Origin: Vesta saturnalis
Taxonomy: Eukaryota > Arthropoda > Insecta > Coleoptera > Lampyridae
Length of the DNA stretch: 64,000 nt
Assembly (NCBI GenBank): GCA_036346205.1
Contig: JARFJB010001979.1
Span: 577,501-641,500, forward strand
Direction: 5' to 3'
Shown: piece by piece, positions 1 through 11,812 of the stretch
Numbering within the stretch: the first letter of the stretch is position 1
Layout of the letters: every line of letters begins with the position of its first letter
The notes under the pieces: model-generated
What the model was told of the DNA's origin: nothing
What the model saw: the letters and a program-made list of their open reading frames with translations, nothing else
Database searches by the model: none
Translations under genes and position numbers: made by a program

Positions 1-690
1 AATTCTTGTGTAGTGTTCTGAATTTTTGGAGTTCTTTCGGATACACTTATTTTCAAAAATATTGTCACGAAATTGACAGCCTAGGTGCTCGCTATTAAAC
101 ATGGTTTGCATAAATTTTGGAGTTTTAAATATGGAAATTATAGAATATCTTAACTAGCATAAATAAAGACAATTGCACGCAGCTGTTACCATAGCAACGG
201 AGCTCCAAAACCACCTACTAAACATAATAAATTGAATAATATTCACAATTTTACATAAAAATGCTTTTTCCTCAGAAACGGATAATGATAGGCATACCGT
301 TCATTTGAAAGAAAATGTTGCACATCAAATTCTCTATCGACAGCTGATGAGAAAGAAGGGGTGTTTGTTCCATTTGAAAAAAATGAGTTATCCGTATTTG
401 AAGTTTCTCAAGTTTACGAATTTATTGTGACCTTTCTACAGCTACAGAATTTAGCGACCACTCAGCCGATAAAGAAATTCTTGTGCAATTAATGGGTTTT
501 TATTTCTTTTACTAGAATTAATGGTTCAAAAGTTATGATTGTTCTAACAAATCCTTGCAAGTAGTAATTTTTCCATAAAATTTGTTGTACCTCCGTAACC
601 ATGGAAACTAAATAAACATACGCTAGACAGAAAATGTAGTAAATTGAACAAGGAACCTAATGCCGGTAACAAAAATATATCGTTCCATTT
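1..690. other. No gene recognised
   Basis: AT-rich DNA with stops in all frames. I see no domain, tRNA or splice-flanked exon here. It may be old transposon DNA, because the segment just downstream resembles arms of the MITE at 21.8-24.4 kb. Confidence 0.5.
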
Positions 691-694
691 AAAA

Positions 695-790
695 AAATGA
701 GGTTAATGGCCACTTCCGGTATTACCGGAAGTGCCATTGTAATGAAAATATTTTAGAAAGATAGATCGTCAGAAACTATGGCCGTGTTCC
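695..790. repeat. Fragment related to the palindromic MITE at 21.8-24.4 kb
   Basis: The stretch holds a short palindrome (711-733, CACTTCCGGT then ACCGGAAGTG), followed by GAAAATATTTT and a Cys-free noncoding tail ending near CAGAAACTATGGCCG. The same ordered blocks (CTTCCGGT..ACCGGAAGT, then GAAAATATTTTCC, then a segment ending in GAAATCAGCCATGGC) occur in both arms of the MITE at 21842-24361. I read it as a diverged partial copy. Similarity was judged by eye only. Confidence 0.45.
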
Positions 791-1194
791 AAATTTCAAC
801 TCTCTAATGTTTTTAGGAGTTGAGAAACGTCTAATGGCCCAATTAAAAAAAATTACCCTGTGTATGTTTGTGTTTTGCAGCTTTCTCCTGTTTGTTATTA
901 TTTTTAGTTTGGTTCTATATGATGTAAACCCCACCACTAATGGTCCTTTGGTTTTGCTTAGTTTTTTAATAAAATCTATTTCATCTTTTCTTATGTTCAG
1001 CTCCATTTTTTCGTTCAGTTCTATGTTATCTGTTATTATTTTAGTTTCTTCTTTGAATATTTTCCGTATCTCTTCCACAGTTAAGCTCATTTTATTATAA
1101 TATTGTTTAATATACTTTTATGTGTGTTACTATAAGTTTTGATATGAACGAATAAGTTCAAAGGTAAATATGTAATTAAAAATTATTATTTTTA

Positions 1195-1262
1195 TTAAAT
1201 ACATAAATAAAAAGTTTACCTCGAGTAGGATTTGAACCTACAACCTGTACTTTGCTAGAGTA
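1195..1262 (-). repeat. tRNA-derived SINE fragment
   Basis: On the minus strand a perfect box B (GGTTCAAATCC) follows a 5-bp anticodon-type stem (the AGTAC side). The 3' body then reads through GAGGTAAACTTTTTATT. The same tail and T-arm recur at 19660-19750, where the D-arm is also kept. Here the element is truncated at its 5' side after CTCTAGCAAAGTAC, so box A is missing. It is a tRNA-derived SINE or retropseudogene, not a working tRNA gene. Confidence 0.6.
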
Positions 1263-1689
1263 ATAAAATTAATAATAATTTTTATGAATGTTATTCGGTA
1301 TAGGTTTGATTCACTTGTATAAACAATGTTCATATGTATTTTTTAAGTTAATCCAAAATATTTGTATAGTTATATTCTTTTGTATGTGAAAAGCTTCTTT
1401 CCAATTTTATAGGTTTTGTTGATTTATTTATCTTTTCCCATATTTATAACGTATAAATTTTGTTTAAAATTTGCACTTTTCGGTCTTTTAACTTTAAGAT
1501 TGTTGTCTGTTGTCTGATTTCTGCTTTTTGAGATCTGGTATTCTTTGTTCTTCTTCTTAAAGTTTATTTCTTCTTCCTGCAGCGTGTTTTAAGTAAATTT
1601 TCACACTATTTTAATTTGCACTCATCACTTCCTACTCTCACCACAAATTTACAATTTTTATTTAAAATAGTAAATACAGTGACTAATAC

Positions 1690-2830
1690 TAAAGCTTAAT
1701 GTGTAAGTGCAAAACAGTTACGGAAAATCCTGGACAAGAATCGCACACAGTCACAACTTGAGGTGCTCTTTTGATTTTTCCATTTACAACTTCTGTGCCT
1801 GCCATAAGATTTGTAACAAACAGAACATCGTCCTTTGATCGATTTGTTATCTCTTTTCTTTTTTATGAGATGATGAATGGACTTCTTTTGGAGTATCATC
1901 CAAAGTCACTTCATCTGTTATCAAGGAGAGAATCACATCACACTTTCATGAAATTCCGTTATCGAGAGAGCCTTTCTAGTGACTGTTAGACAAATACAAA
2001 TGGTGAGCGTTGTCCAGACTTGTACACCACAGATCGCTAATGTGACGATTTTCCGGTATTGTAGTCAACAATAGCTTGGGGTTTCACAAATTCTTTCCCA
2101 CTCGTCTTTTTTTACACGCGGATACTTTTTCAGAGTGTAGTGTTGACAACATCAAAACTGGTCTTTTATCTTGCCATTTGAGTACGGTAACACCTTCATT
2201 CGTTTCTTGAGCTGTAAACTCATCTTTCTTCAGTTTAGACTGATATATTCCAGGTATGACCCTTTTCAGTACATGTTTTAAATATTTTAATTCCGTACTT
2301 GTGCGCCTTGGACGGGGTATACTGACGAAATTTCAGTCTGCCTCGGAACGGAATCAGACTCTTCTATTTTGTACATGCGATTTCCTGTTATCGCTTTAGA
2401 ATTGTCTGCAACATGCCAGAATTTTTAAATTAGCTCAAAGCGATTCTAGTCATAATAGACTTGGGGAATGGAATAAGGTACAAAAGACTTGTTCGCCAGT
2501 AGTCCACCAACTCCGGTAATTTAACTAAACCCATCCAATCAAGAAGTGCGACAACTTTCTTCATTTCTCCATAGCTAGTTGGCTCTCATTTATGTACGCG
2601 TGCATGTTTCGAAGCATCAGTCATTGCCATAAGGGTTTGATCAGCATATACGTTAGTTTGTTCAACCATTGTTTTTATAATATTTGGTATTAGAAAAAGA
2701 GAGTAATAATCACCTGGTTCTGCCGTTGCGAGAATACCACTTAAATTTTCATTCATGTCTTGTTGCCGGTAAATGGACATGAAGCTTGGTTACCGATCGG
2801 GTCAAGCCAAGTTATTTTTTCGATGTCTTC
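1690..2830 (-). pseudogene. Degenerate piggyBac-type transposase
   Basis: Minus-strand reading, broken by several stops and frameshifts, gives piggyBac-family (PGBD4-like) blocks in the correct order. An N-terminal helix region reads FLIPNIIKTMVEQTNVYA and ends in HARVHK. Next comes GLVKLPELVDYW, then SLIPFRGRLKFRQYTPSKAH, then TVLKWQDKRPVLMLSTLHS, then KPQAIVDYNTGKSS, and finally a Cys-rich C-terminal segment (RCSVCYKS...CDSCPG). The catalytic Asp normally just before the SLIPFRGR block is lost at a stop/frameshift, and the block with NSKAITG just before it is abruptly shortened. The Asp in VDYN remains. Terminal repeats and TTAA target sites were not identified. The element is certainly dead. 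Confidence 0.85.
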
Positions 2831-3954
2831 TTCTTTACCTGCAGCTTGTATATCTCCTTGTTGAATGTATGTAAAGCCTGGAATGATAGGCACTGTTGAG
2901 TGCAAATTAGATGTTGAAGGTTCGGATTCAGAAACATTAACATTGTGGTGGATTTGCGTTAAGCCTATTGGAGATGGAAGACTTTGCGATGAAGTTGATC
3001 CAATTGTTGGATCTACTTTCTTGGGAGTAGAGGTTAATGCTAACTTCAGAGGGCGCTCAAAAACTTCCTATCTCCTTAACAGATAACGAGCCCTCTTCGA
3101 TTGGCTATCATTGTCTGCTAACTAGATTAACAAGGTAGTATTAGAAAGTAAAATATTACGGTAATAATTACATGAAAAAAAAATTTCATTGCGTATACTA
3201 AACTATGCAATTGGCCTAGTAAGACACTCCGTGCTTAACAGGCCACGTGTATAGTTTAATATACACAAAATAAACTTACGAAAAACGAAGGAAAACCCTG
3301 TTTAGGTTAAAACATTAAGACGAAAAGGCTTCATTCAGAACGTCGCTTGCATCCAAACATCAGATTAGCCAACTTTGGCCTGTAGGCGCGAAATTAAAAA
3401 ATTATCTACGGCAGTCAACGTGTTTAATAACGCTAATGTTTACTTAATGGGATTCTGCGGTATCTTCAGGCAATAATAAAAAATAACTAGTAGGCAGCTA
3501 TGATCATGACGTTTCTTTCTCTTGTTTTTTGAAGGCTTTTAGTCTATATATATTTATTTAAATGTAACGTAATTCTGTAAAAAAAGTTTTTAAAGCAAGA
3601 AAAGTGGTGTTTTTGTTAAGTTTTTATGCAAGTTGTATTTCATTTTGATAATTGCTTCATTTTGTTTTTCTAAATATACGAAAACTATGAAACGCACCAC
3701 ATGCTGGAATGTTAGTTACATCGAAAGTAATGGAAACTCTGACGCAGCAGGTAATTTGTATTTTAACGACGGCAACCGTTCAGAGATATATTCGGTAACA
3801 GTGGCGGCTCGTAGCCTTAAAATTTGGAGGTTTTGCCTGAAAAAAATCAAGATAGAAAAGGCGGCCTCTTTAAATTTATTTATTTTACTTAATAACGAAC
3901 CAAGAAATTATTTTTTGTAAATCAAGTTAATCCTTCGATTTTTTTTGAAGCAAA
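2831..3954. other. No clear gene; possible piggyBac N-terminal remnant
   Basis: Up to about 3090 the minus strand could continue the piggyBac N-terminus (a PIGNQ.SCPFTG-like stretch just beyond 2780), but it is too degraded to delimit. From 3100 to 3950 I see only AT-rich DNA with short unsupported ORFs. Confidence 0.4.
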
Positions 3955-4440
3955 CTTTTCTATAATTTTTTCGTTAAAATTACGTGTTTCGTTAATTCGT
4001 TTTTTTTTCTATAGATAACATTGATAATGAAACTAGACGGTCTGCAATCGTATTTCTCAAAAAGGTCTCTATTCTTTTCAAACTGGAAAGGCATCGTTCA
4101 GCTTCCGCTGTAGTCATTAGAATTGTCATAATTTCCAGTAATTTTCTGGTTTCTTGGAATGGATTTGAAAGATTATTTTCTATTTAAAAATTTTAGAAAA
4201 TTTTAACAGATGTTTTCAAACGTTTCTTGTCTAAATTTAGATATGCAGAGCACGTGAAATTTAATTTTTCTTCAGGAAAATTAGCACAATATTCAACAAA
4301 TTTGTCCGAGTAAAATAAAGATGCCGCTGATAAGTGATTTTTAATATCGAACCTGTAATCCAGTCTACTGTCATTCTTCCTTTTTCTTTTAGTGAACAAA
4401 GGTTCGTCAGAGCATAGATTAGAAGCGTAACTCAAATAAA
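3955..4440 (-). pseudogene. hAT-type (ZMYM1-like) transposase C-terminal fragment
   Basis: An 80-codon open stretch starts at 4435 (Met-Ser-Tyr) and contains YRFDIKNHLSAASLFYSD. After stops, the minus strand then reads TTAEAERCFSSLKRIETFLR followed by NTIADRLVSLSMLSIEK. That second block is the hAT C-terminal dimerisation motif as found in insect zinc finger MYM-type 1-like proteins. The catalytic core lies upstream in that family and is absent here. Several stops show decay. Confidence 0.75.
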
Positions 4441-4666
4441 ATATCTACGTGAGGCATCACATGATCAAAAAGGTCAATCAAAAAACAAAATTGGGAACAT
4501 TACGAATTCTTGTAATGGACGACGCGGCCCTACACACTGTTTGGTTACTAAAACTTTGTTCTATTTCTTCCATGCATTAAATGAAAGCTTCCCGATGTCC
4601 AAAAATTACATTTACAGTCATAATATTAAAATTCCAACGGGTTGGGGCACCATGCGGAATTTTTCT

Positions 4667-4960
4667 TTAAACTATACTACTCAAAACTGCTACGCGTTGG
4701 GAACAATTTTTAAAGAATATTTTTATATCATCTGCGAATAACAAAATTTTAGAAGATTGAAATACAGGTTTGATGTCGTTTATGAAAATTAAAAATACCA
4801 ATGGGGCCAAGTGAGCGCCTCGTGGTACACTAGATGTAACAAATATAGATTTGGACACAAAATTCCTATACTTAACCTTTTGAATATAAAATGAGTGCTT
4901 AACATTATCAGATATGCTATTTTATGTTGAGTAAGCAAGCCTTGCATGTAATTGTCAGAT
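4667..4960 (-). pseudogene. Jockey-type non-LTR reverse transcriptase fragment
   Basis: The minus strand reads QKVKYRNFVSK, then VPRGAHLAPLVFLIFINDI, then SSKILLFADDIKIF. These are the RT motif preceding the active site (usually VPQGS.LGPLLF) and the FADD active-site box of a jockey-superfamily element. The Gln-Gly of the first motif has become Arg-Gly. Only about 60 codons survive in one frame. It belongs to a different family from the four related copies elsewhere in the window, which read GVPQGSVIAPTLFLLYINDL. Confidence 0.75.
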
Positions 4961-5129
4961 TTATAATTCTTACATTAATTTTGACGTTCATAAAGTAAAA
5001 CGATTGTTTTCTATCCAAATTCTGTTAATATTTAGGTAAATTCAGTCACAACGTAATTTTCAATACCTGCCACATTAACCCATCGGGAATATGCAGATAC
5101 CATTTTTATTTATGAGTTTTGCAACGGTA

Positions 5130-6080
5130 ATGATACTAGTGCAGTTGCTGAGTATCGCCTTCGTTTGCCCTACAGAAGATCACCCAATCGATATATATTC
5201 CAGACAGTCTTCAACAATGCAGTTGAAACCGGAATATTTCCCACTGCAGAAATTGTATCTGAAAGGCGATCTGGTCCCGATGTAGATGTAGAAGAAGCAA
5301 TTCTTAACATGACAGAGCGTAGTCCTTCTGTGGGCGCATTACAACTCGTCTTCAAATTAATCAAACCACTACATGGAAGACTCTTCGCAGAAATGGTTTA
5401 AAACCGTTCCAAAATCTTCACGAAGGTCATTGTGCTCAGCGATTGCAATTTTGCCATTGGGTAAACAGAAATCGTACATTTTACAAACACATTTTGTTTA
5501 CTGATGAGGCTTAGTTCACTCGTAATGGAGTAAATAACGACTAGCGAACATCGCTAGTCAAATGAAAATCCGCATGCCACGGTGGAAAGCAACTTTCAAC
5601 ATAGATTCAGCGTTAACGTGTGGTATGGCATGATTAATAATCAATTACTCGGCCCATTTTTTCTGCAAGAGCGTCTGACGGGAGCCAGGTATTTAGAATT
5701 TTTAGAAAATGATTTGACAAATCTACTGGGCGAAACATGTACTTTTGACACGATGGCGCCCCTATTCATTTTAATTGTGATGTGATCAATCATCTAAATA
5801 AACGGTTTCCTCAAAGATGGATGGACCGTGGGGGTTTTCAGAATTGACCACCAAGGTCACCGCATTTCACTCCTCTTAATTATTGCCCTTGGTGATGGCC
5901 GAAGTCATTAGTTTATAAAACCAAAGTGAACACAAGAGAGACAGTTATCAATCGAATAACTAACCGCGCAGCACTCATCAGAGATAATTATCGTGCACTT
6001 CAACATGCTACCCGTGCAATCCACAAACGGGCTGATGAATGCATCGAGGTAAACGGGGGTATTTTTGAGAATTCAATTAA
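5130..6080 (+). pseudogene. Tc1/mariner-type transposase (DDxD), degenerate
   Basis: Pieces follow the order of an IS630-Tc1-mariner transposase. First is a helix-turn-helix region (RSPSVGALQLVFKLI). The first Asp motif is LFTDEA at about 5498, followed by a stop and then FTRNGV. Next come FQHRFSVNVWYGMI and LGPFFLQERLTGARYLEFL, then HDGAPIHFNCDVINHLNKRF with the second Asp (about 5753), then HFTPLNY at the third acidic position, where Asp is replaced by Asn. A C-terminal helix TRETVINRI...ALIRDNYRALQHATRAI follows. At least two frameshifts and several stops occur. It resembles the transposase at 22688-23705 but is clearly a different, older element. Confidence 0.8.
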
Positions 6081-6139
6081 TTAGTCTGTATTTTATGTTA
6101 CTAAATCAACACGTTTCATTCTTAATGCGTTACAATAAT

Positions 6140-6480
6140 TTTTCTTGATTAAAATTTATTTTCGATAATACCTCAGTCACGGTTGATATTTGACCATATG
6201 TTTATGACTTTTTGTTTGCTTTGGTTCCCTAAACACTATCCAAATACAAGGGTTCCTCACGAACCATCCATGATTATTATCATATCGGTACTAACGGTAG
6301 TGCGATTCATTTTTCTTGATTAAAATTTATTTTTAATAATAACTCAGTAGCGGTTGACATTTGACCATTTGACATTTATTAGACAGTTTTTGTTTGATCT
6401 GGTTACCTGAATACGATATCCAAATACGGGGGGTTCCTCACGAATCACCGTATATGTATCATGATTTAATTTTTAAAGTT
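6140..6480. repeat. Direct duplication, about 171 bp period
   Basis: TTTCTTGATTAAAATTTATT starts at 6141 and again at 6312. Both copies continue in parallel through CTCAGT.(C/G)GGTTGA.ATTTGACCAT and a GGTTCCTCACGAA block. The copies have diverged by substitutions and small indels. The duplication lies directly 3' of the transposase remnant and may be its terminal region. Confidence 0.7.
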
Positions 6481-6859
6481 TTTTACGTTGACTCCTCAGT
6501 TTAGGAAATGTTGAATAGAAATGTAGACTATTCAATTTTTTAAGCTTTATATGAGCAAAATTGTTCAGAACATAGATGTTTTAATCCATTTAACAACCAT
6601 AGAGGGAAACTTTTTGTTTCAATTTGTGACTTTCTTAATGGGTACAAACTTAACCCATCAAATGGAATCTCATAAAAAATATCAACTTCTTCATTTATAT
6701 CAAGACACGGAAAAAGCCTTCAATCAAATGAGGAAAGATAACCCTTTGTGAAATCATAGCAGTAAGAATCATACTGTAGTTTAGAATCCATTGATAACAC
6801 ATTTGTTGAAACAATGAGAGATGTGTGGCAATTATCCTCAGGAACAAGGTAATATCATT

Positions 6860-8380
6860 ACCATTGTCTAATAGATACCATTAATAGAACCTTGTGTTTT
6901 AAGTCAGCTAGATGGAGTAATTTACGAGACTTCTTCGCAACATTTCCATGGCGTCCCCTTCTTCGGACATTACTCTTTCAATATCTGAAGTCATCCTCAT
7001 GGGCATGGAGTTATACATTCCCAAAAAAGAGAATCGTATAGGTCATTCACGTTTCCAACCTTGGTTCAATAAGGCTGGTGCTGATGCAATATCTTTGAAA
7101 AATAAATCTTATATTAAGTGGAAATCTAGTAAAATGGTCGAGAGTCATGCGGAATACATTGGTGCTAGAAATATCTGCAAAAGTGTCATCGCTAAAGCAA
7201 AAAAAAAAAAAATGTTTGAACAATGAAAGTGCAATGAACCAGCTACATCTCTTTTGGGCAGTCGTAAATTTTGGTTTTTAGGTGAAGCCATTAGTAAAAA
7301 CTTTGGTACATCTTCAACCCCCCCGACATCTTTTGACGGATCTGTAGTTGCTCATTTGGTAGACAAAGCCAATGTTTTTGTGAATTTATTTGCACCAAAC
7401 TAATGTCTCAATGATGAAAAGATGTGCCCCTAGCCAACTCTTCTTCATACGCTATGAAACAGATTCATTTTCGGTACAAACTCCTAGAATCGATTATCAG
7501 TAGGCTTGATCTCAATAAGGTGACTGGCCCAAACTTTATGCCAGCTATTGTGTTAAAGAAATGTTGCCCCTAACTAGTACCAGTCCTATCTAAGCTCTAT
7601 ACGACTCTATGTGATCTGGGGAATGGAAGTTAGCAAATGTTCAACCTATACCCAAAAAAGGCGATAAGACCGATCCTTCGAAATACCGACCAATTGCTAT
7701 CACTTCTATTTTGCCTAAAATCATGGAAAAACCCACCAATCAGCAACTTGTTCCTTGAAACCAACAAACTCTTTAGTGACCACCAATATGGGTTTAGGCA
7801 GATTCGTTTAAAAGGTGATCTTTCATATGTGACCCAAGTTTGAAATAATACATTAGAACAATCCGGTGAAATAGTTGTAGTCGCTTTAGATATCTCAAAA
7901 GGCATTTGACCAAGTTTGGCATAACGTTTACTTGCCAAAATCACCTCGTTTAGGTTGAATTATACGCGCATCAACTAGGTTTCTAGTTTTCTAGATAAAA
8001 GACGAATACGTGTCGTAGTTGATGGATGTTTTTCAAAAGAAGTTAGTACTAACGCGGGCGTGCCACAGGGATCAGTTATAGCGCCTACACTTTTCCTGCT
8101 ATACATAAACGACCTTATTTCTTCAACAACTAATCCGATCCATTGTTTTCTAACGACAACACTCTTCATTGTAGTTCATCTCATTCTACAATGGTTAATC
8201 TATCTTCTATGTTTCAAGACATTAAAGCTGACATGGCAAATTCAGTTTTAAGTTTAATGCTAACACAACTCAGTGTTGCCTTGTCTCTGCCAAAAACAGA
8301 TCGATCATTTCTTGTTGTAAGTATGAAAGGCAGAAATACCTTCTTTATCGACATCCGTATTCAAAATGAGGCATAGAAAA
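6860..8380 (+). pseudogene. Non-LTR retrotransposon ORF2, copy A (5' truncated)
   Basis: This is one of four copies of a single jockey/I-superfamily non-LTR element (A here; B 15822-17768; C 30050-32200; D 45520-47990). It begins after the endonuclease, at the NRTLCFKSA(R)WSN-like block, and passes through the linker (MGMELYIPKKENRIGHSRFQ, residues 24-43 of an open stretch from 6948). It then covers RT fragments: PKKAIRPILR, QYGFRQ, a broken DISK(A)FDQVW, and GVPQGSVIAPTLFLLYINDL near 8055. The active-site box reads F-S-N-D rather than F-A-D-D. It ends near 8376 inside the thumb region, where a Tc1/mariner fragment follows. There are many frameshifts. Confidence 0.85.
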
Positions 8381-8394
8381 GATTCATTTTTTTA

Positions 8395-8600
8395 CTTTTG
8401 ACCATTTCAGACCACTGTGGTGTGGAACAATAATATTGGGTCCTTTTATTTTCCACAATACCTTAATAGGGGAAATTATTTCAACGTGCTACATAATTAG
8501 TTGCAAGAAAGTTTGCCGTTACAGAATGTACAAAATGTGTGGTTTCAACTAGACGGTGCTCCAGCGCATAACGCTAGGCAGGTTCAAGGGTACACCCGGC
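8395..8600 (+). pseudogene. Tc1/mariner-type transposase fragment
   Basis: In shifting frames the + strand gives ILGPFIFHN, then NYFNVL, then WFQLDGAPAHNARQVQ. The last is the second catalytic Asp motif (Q-x-D-G-A-P-A-H) of this transposase class. Only about 65 codons remain, immediately 3' of non-LTR copy A. It is not a copy of the element at 5130-6080, since the residues around the motif differ. Confidence 0.7.
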
Positions 8601-10280
8601 GTCACTGAAAAAGCCCATCCTCGAAGTAGTTTTAAAAAGGCAAATAAATTTGTACATCATTTAAATGCAAAACTGGTCGGGTAGATTTTCTATTGTTTCG
8701 TTGCACAAAGCAGGTCCAAAGCCCCTCAGGGGGCCGATATAAATTGAAAAGGATTTGTTAAATTACAATACAAAAAAATTAGTTTTTTTTATAAAAACTA
8801 ATATAGTATTCAATTTCTTTCCCATAAGTGGGCATTATATTTCATTTTGAGATTTCCTAAAAAAACCTAAATTGACATTTCCGGTTTCTTAGAAAAGCAT
8901 TTGGGATGTGTGTAAATTAAATAATGCCACCCTACCTATGGGAAATTTTATTTTAGCAATTATAATGTTTTTCCATTCAATACAAATATTTATCTTATCA
9001 AATTATCTAAGATGTAATCGAAATCAATCAGTATAGAAAGTATAATAATGTATTTTCCTATTATTCTGGTGTATTCGGCATATTTTATTTTTAGAATAAT
9101 TACGATTATTGCACAAAGATTAAGCCGGAAATCGATTAATTTGCAATACCATTTCAAGTAATTACATATAATACTACAAGTAACAATAGAATTTAAAATT
9201 GCTTTTTGCGAAAGGCAAACGGATAGTTCGTTACAGCAAAGGAGAATTATTCTTGGTTTATTGAATAGTGGACAAATTTTAAGGGGCAGCATGCGTCGAA
9301 GAATGCGGGCGTGTCAAAGGATTTTATATTAATTATTAAAAACTATGATTAGATAGTATTATTTTGTTATATGTGTTTCGTGTTTACTTTTAGATTAATC
9401 GTTAACTCAGTTGTAATTAATGCTAATAATAATAAATAATAAATATAAAAGGCCAGAAAGAAATCGATTTTTTTAATTTAATTTCCATATTTGTCGTTTA
9501 AAAAAACGAATTTGGTAAATTCAAAAACAGTTTTTCATTTTGGATTGTAAACTGCCACTTTTATATTAATTCTACTTTTAGCGGTACTTGTGCCTATACT
9601 CTATAGAGACAGAGTTAAAATTTTTTATATTTAAATCACAATTAATGGGAAGTTAGATGCCAAATAATGTGTTTTTATTTTTAATTTCAATTACATCCTT
9701 GATAATACGATTTCATAAATATTCCTCTTTTGCTAATAGTATTTTGAATTCAAATGGAAACAACAATCGTCGTGTTATCAGGGAAATAATGAAATCAAAA
9801 CCATTTAGAATTGCATTGTTACTTGTATTTCTTCTATATCAGTCTAATTATATCGTAGATTAATTGATTTTTTATTTTTGTGCAACAATTTTATTGAAGT
9901 TAATTCATATTAAAAATATATTACTCCTATTATCAATTCCTGTATGTGAAGAAAAACAACTTGACTTGGAGCTGTTTTAAATTCCTCAAAGTAAACCATA
10001 ATGACATTTAAATTTATTATCTAATTCCATTATAATGCAATAAAAATAAGACCATTTTTTTGGTTTTATGAATAGACATATATTCAAATTCATTAAAAAT
10101 ATAAAAAAATATAATTCTTCTTTTTATATAACAGATTTTCAAGTTTCGAACAAGGCATTACGTATTTTCATACCAATTCTTTGCTGAACAAACTGGTTGT
10201 TTAAGAGAATATCTACGTGTCCGTAATATAATGGAAAATTTACTTGATTTACAATAGGTTCTTGGTTATTGCTAACATTT
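8601..10280. other. No gene recognised
   Basis: AT-rich DNA. Open frames at 8990-9292 (-) and 9657-9863 (+) have compositions expected of AT-rich noncoding DNA, no recognisable motif and no splice context. I see no repeat structure beyond simple A/T runs. Confidence 0.45.
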
Positions 10281-10560
10281 AAAGGGTGTCCAAAATGTCT
10301 ACATTAGATCGCCTCGGGCGGATTTTTCATTGACGTCGGGTGTACCTTTCTCAAGAATTTCCAGGGATACTAATTGGTACTTATGGTAACGTTTCCGGGT
10401 CAGCGCGGTCACCCGACTTAACCTCATTGAATTTTTTCCTCTGGGGTTACTTAAAAAACCAAGTTTACGAAAAAAAATTTTTTTTGACAAAAAGTTTGCT
10501 ATCAATCACATTGTGTTATATATACATTATTGCAATGCTATGAAAAATGCTACAGGGTGT
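10281..10560 (+). pseudogene. Tc1/mariner-type element remnant
   Basis: The + strand frame from 10340 reads ARSPDLTSLNFFLWGYLKNQ followed by VYEKK. This is the third-acidic-residue region of a DDxD transposase, in which the usual WPPRSPDLTPLDFFLWG carries Asn in place of the catalytic Asp. The fragment lies between AAGGGTGTCCAAAATG (10282) and TACAGGGTGTATTAAG (about 10551), both resembling the CAGGGTGTTCAAAATG end of the element at 22267. It is probably an internally deleted copy or a composite of two elements. Confidence 0.7.
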
Positions 10561-11812
10561 ATTAAGTTTTCGCACCCTATAAAAAAATTAAGTTGATGAT
10601 ATCTCTATTCGTAAACGATACATCGAAAAATAAGTTTATAAATACCATCTTGGCGAGGTCGAAGAATGGCAGAGAGAAAGTATTCTTTGCTTTTTGATAT
10701 CTTTTGAAATAACTTCAAAAATAAAAAAAATCATATTTTTCAAAATATTAAAAAACGAAAAAAAATAAACTTTTCCAAACGCTGTTTAACGGATTCTGTA
10801 TCTATCATGGTTTCTGAGACCCTTATGGTGTGCATCCTTATCTTGGACGTACTGTATACTTGAATAGTACAGAAAAGATCTTTTTAATAGTTTCAAAACC
10901 TACTATGGGTTCCACTTAAAAAAATGCAACTCTTTACTGTAACTCTATAAAAAATACGCCACGTAAAAAAACTGTATAAGAATAAATTTTTATATTTCAA
11001 ATATATTTACACAATAGAATTATATGGAGGAATTGAAAATAGGGAAATACAAAACTGAAGCAGATATTGATAATATGATTACAGGATTGTAATCTACTTG
11101 AAAAAGTAGTACAATGACCATGTCTCTGCTCCTTATATAAAAAAAACACTCAGATCACACCGAAAATAGGATACCCTGTACAATAAAAAAAACGTGAGCG
11201 AGTGGCACGTGGAAATATCTCTTGTTCAAATTTTTCGCGAGTTTAAAGTGTAATTTTTTGGATACTGTCAAACATTAAATTCAGTGTAGGAAGGATGAGG
11301 TAGTGGAAACTAAATGAGGATTTGCTTGCGACGTTCTCGCTTCACGGCAGCAACCGTACGACCCAATGCCGCCTTGTTGACAACATACAATCATAGGTTT
11401 AAAATATGTAACTTGTCATGCATAAAAACTAACATATAAAATGTAGTTAAACGATTTTCCTTATAATTTTTTTATAGAAATAATAGATCACAACTTGAAT
11501 AAAAATAATTAATATGTAATTATTGTAGTATATTAACAGAAATAGAATTTTAGAAATGCAGATATTAAAATTAGAAAGATAGTAAACAGTTTCTTTTTAA
11601 TAACTGCCATAATAATTAATAATTACCGATTATTCAACCAATTATTATAAATATTAATAATACTGACAGTGAAGTATGCTCAAATATGGTAAAGTCGTCT
11701 GCCATTTAAAGCTATACTGAATTTAATGTTTGAAACGGTCTATTATTATGTATTAGTTTTATAAGTAAATGTTTGCGTATTACATATCAACTAACATTAA
11801 TTCTTGTTTTAG
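10561..11812. other. Noncoding, probably intronic
   Basis: This stretch precedes the splice acceptor of the host exon that starts at 11813. No exon that could supply the missing first nucleotide of its split codon was recognised. A CCCTGTA motif near 11169 resembles Tc1/mariner ends. A slightly GC-richer island around 11335-11390 has no obvious coding frame. Confidence 0.4.

Noticed and set aside
9657..9863. Small membrane protein gene
   Set aside because: Hydrophobic residues follow from AT-rich codons, and there is no start context, splice signal or recognisable motif.
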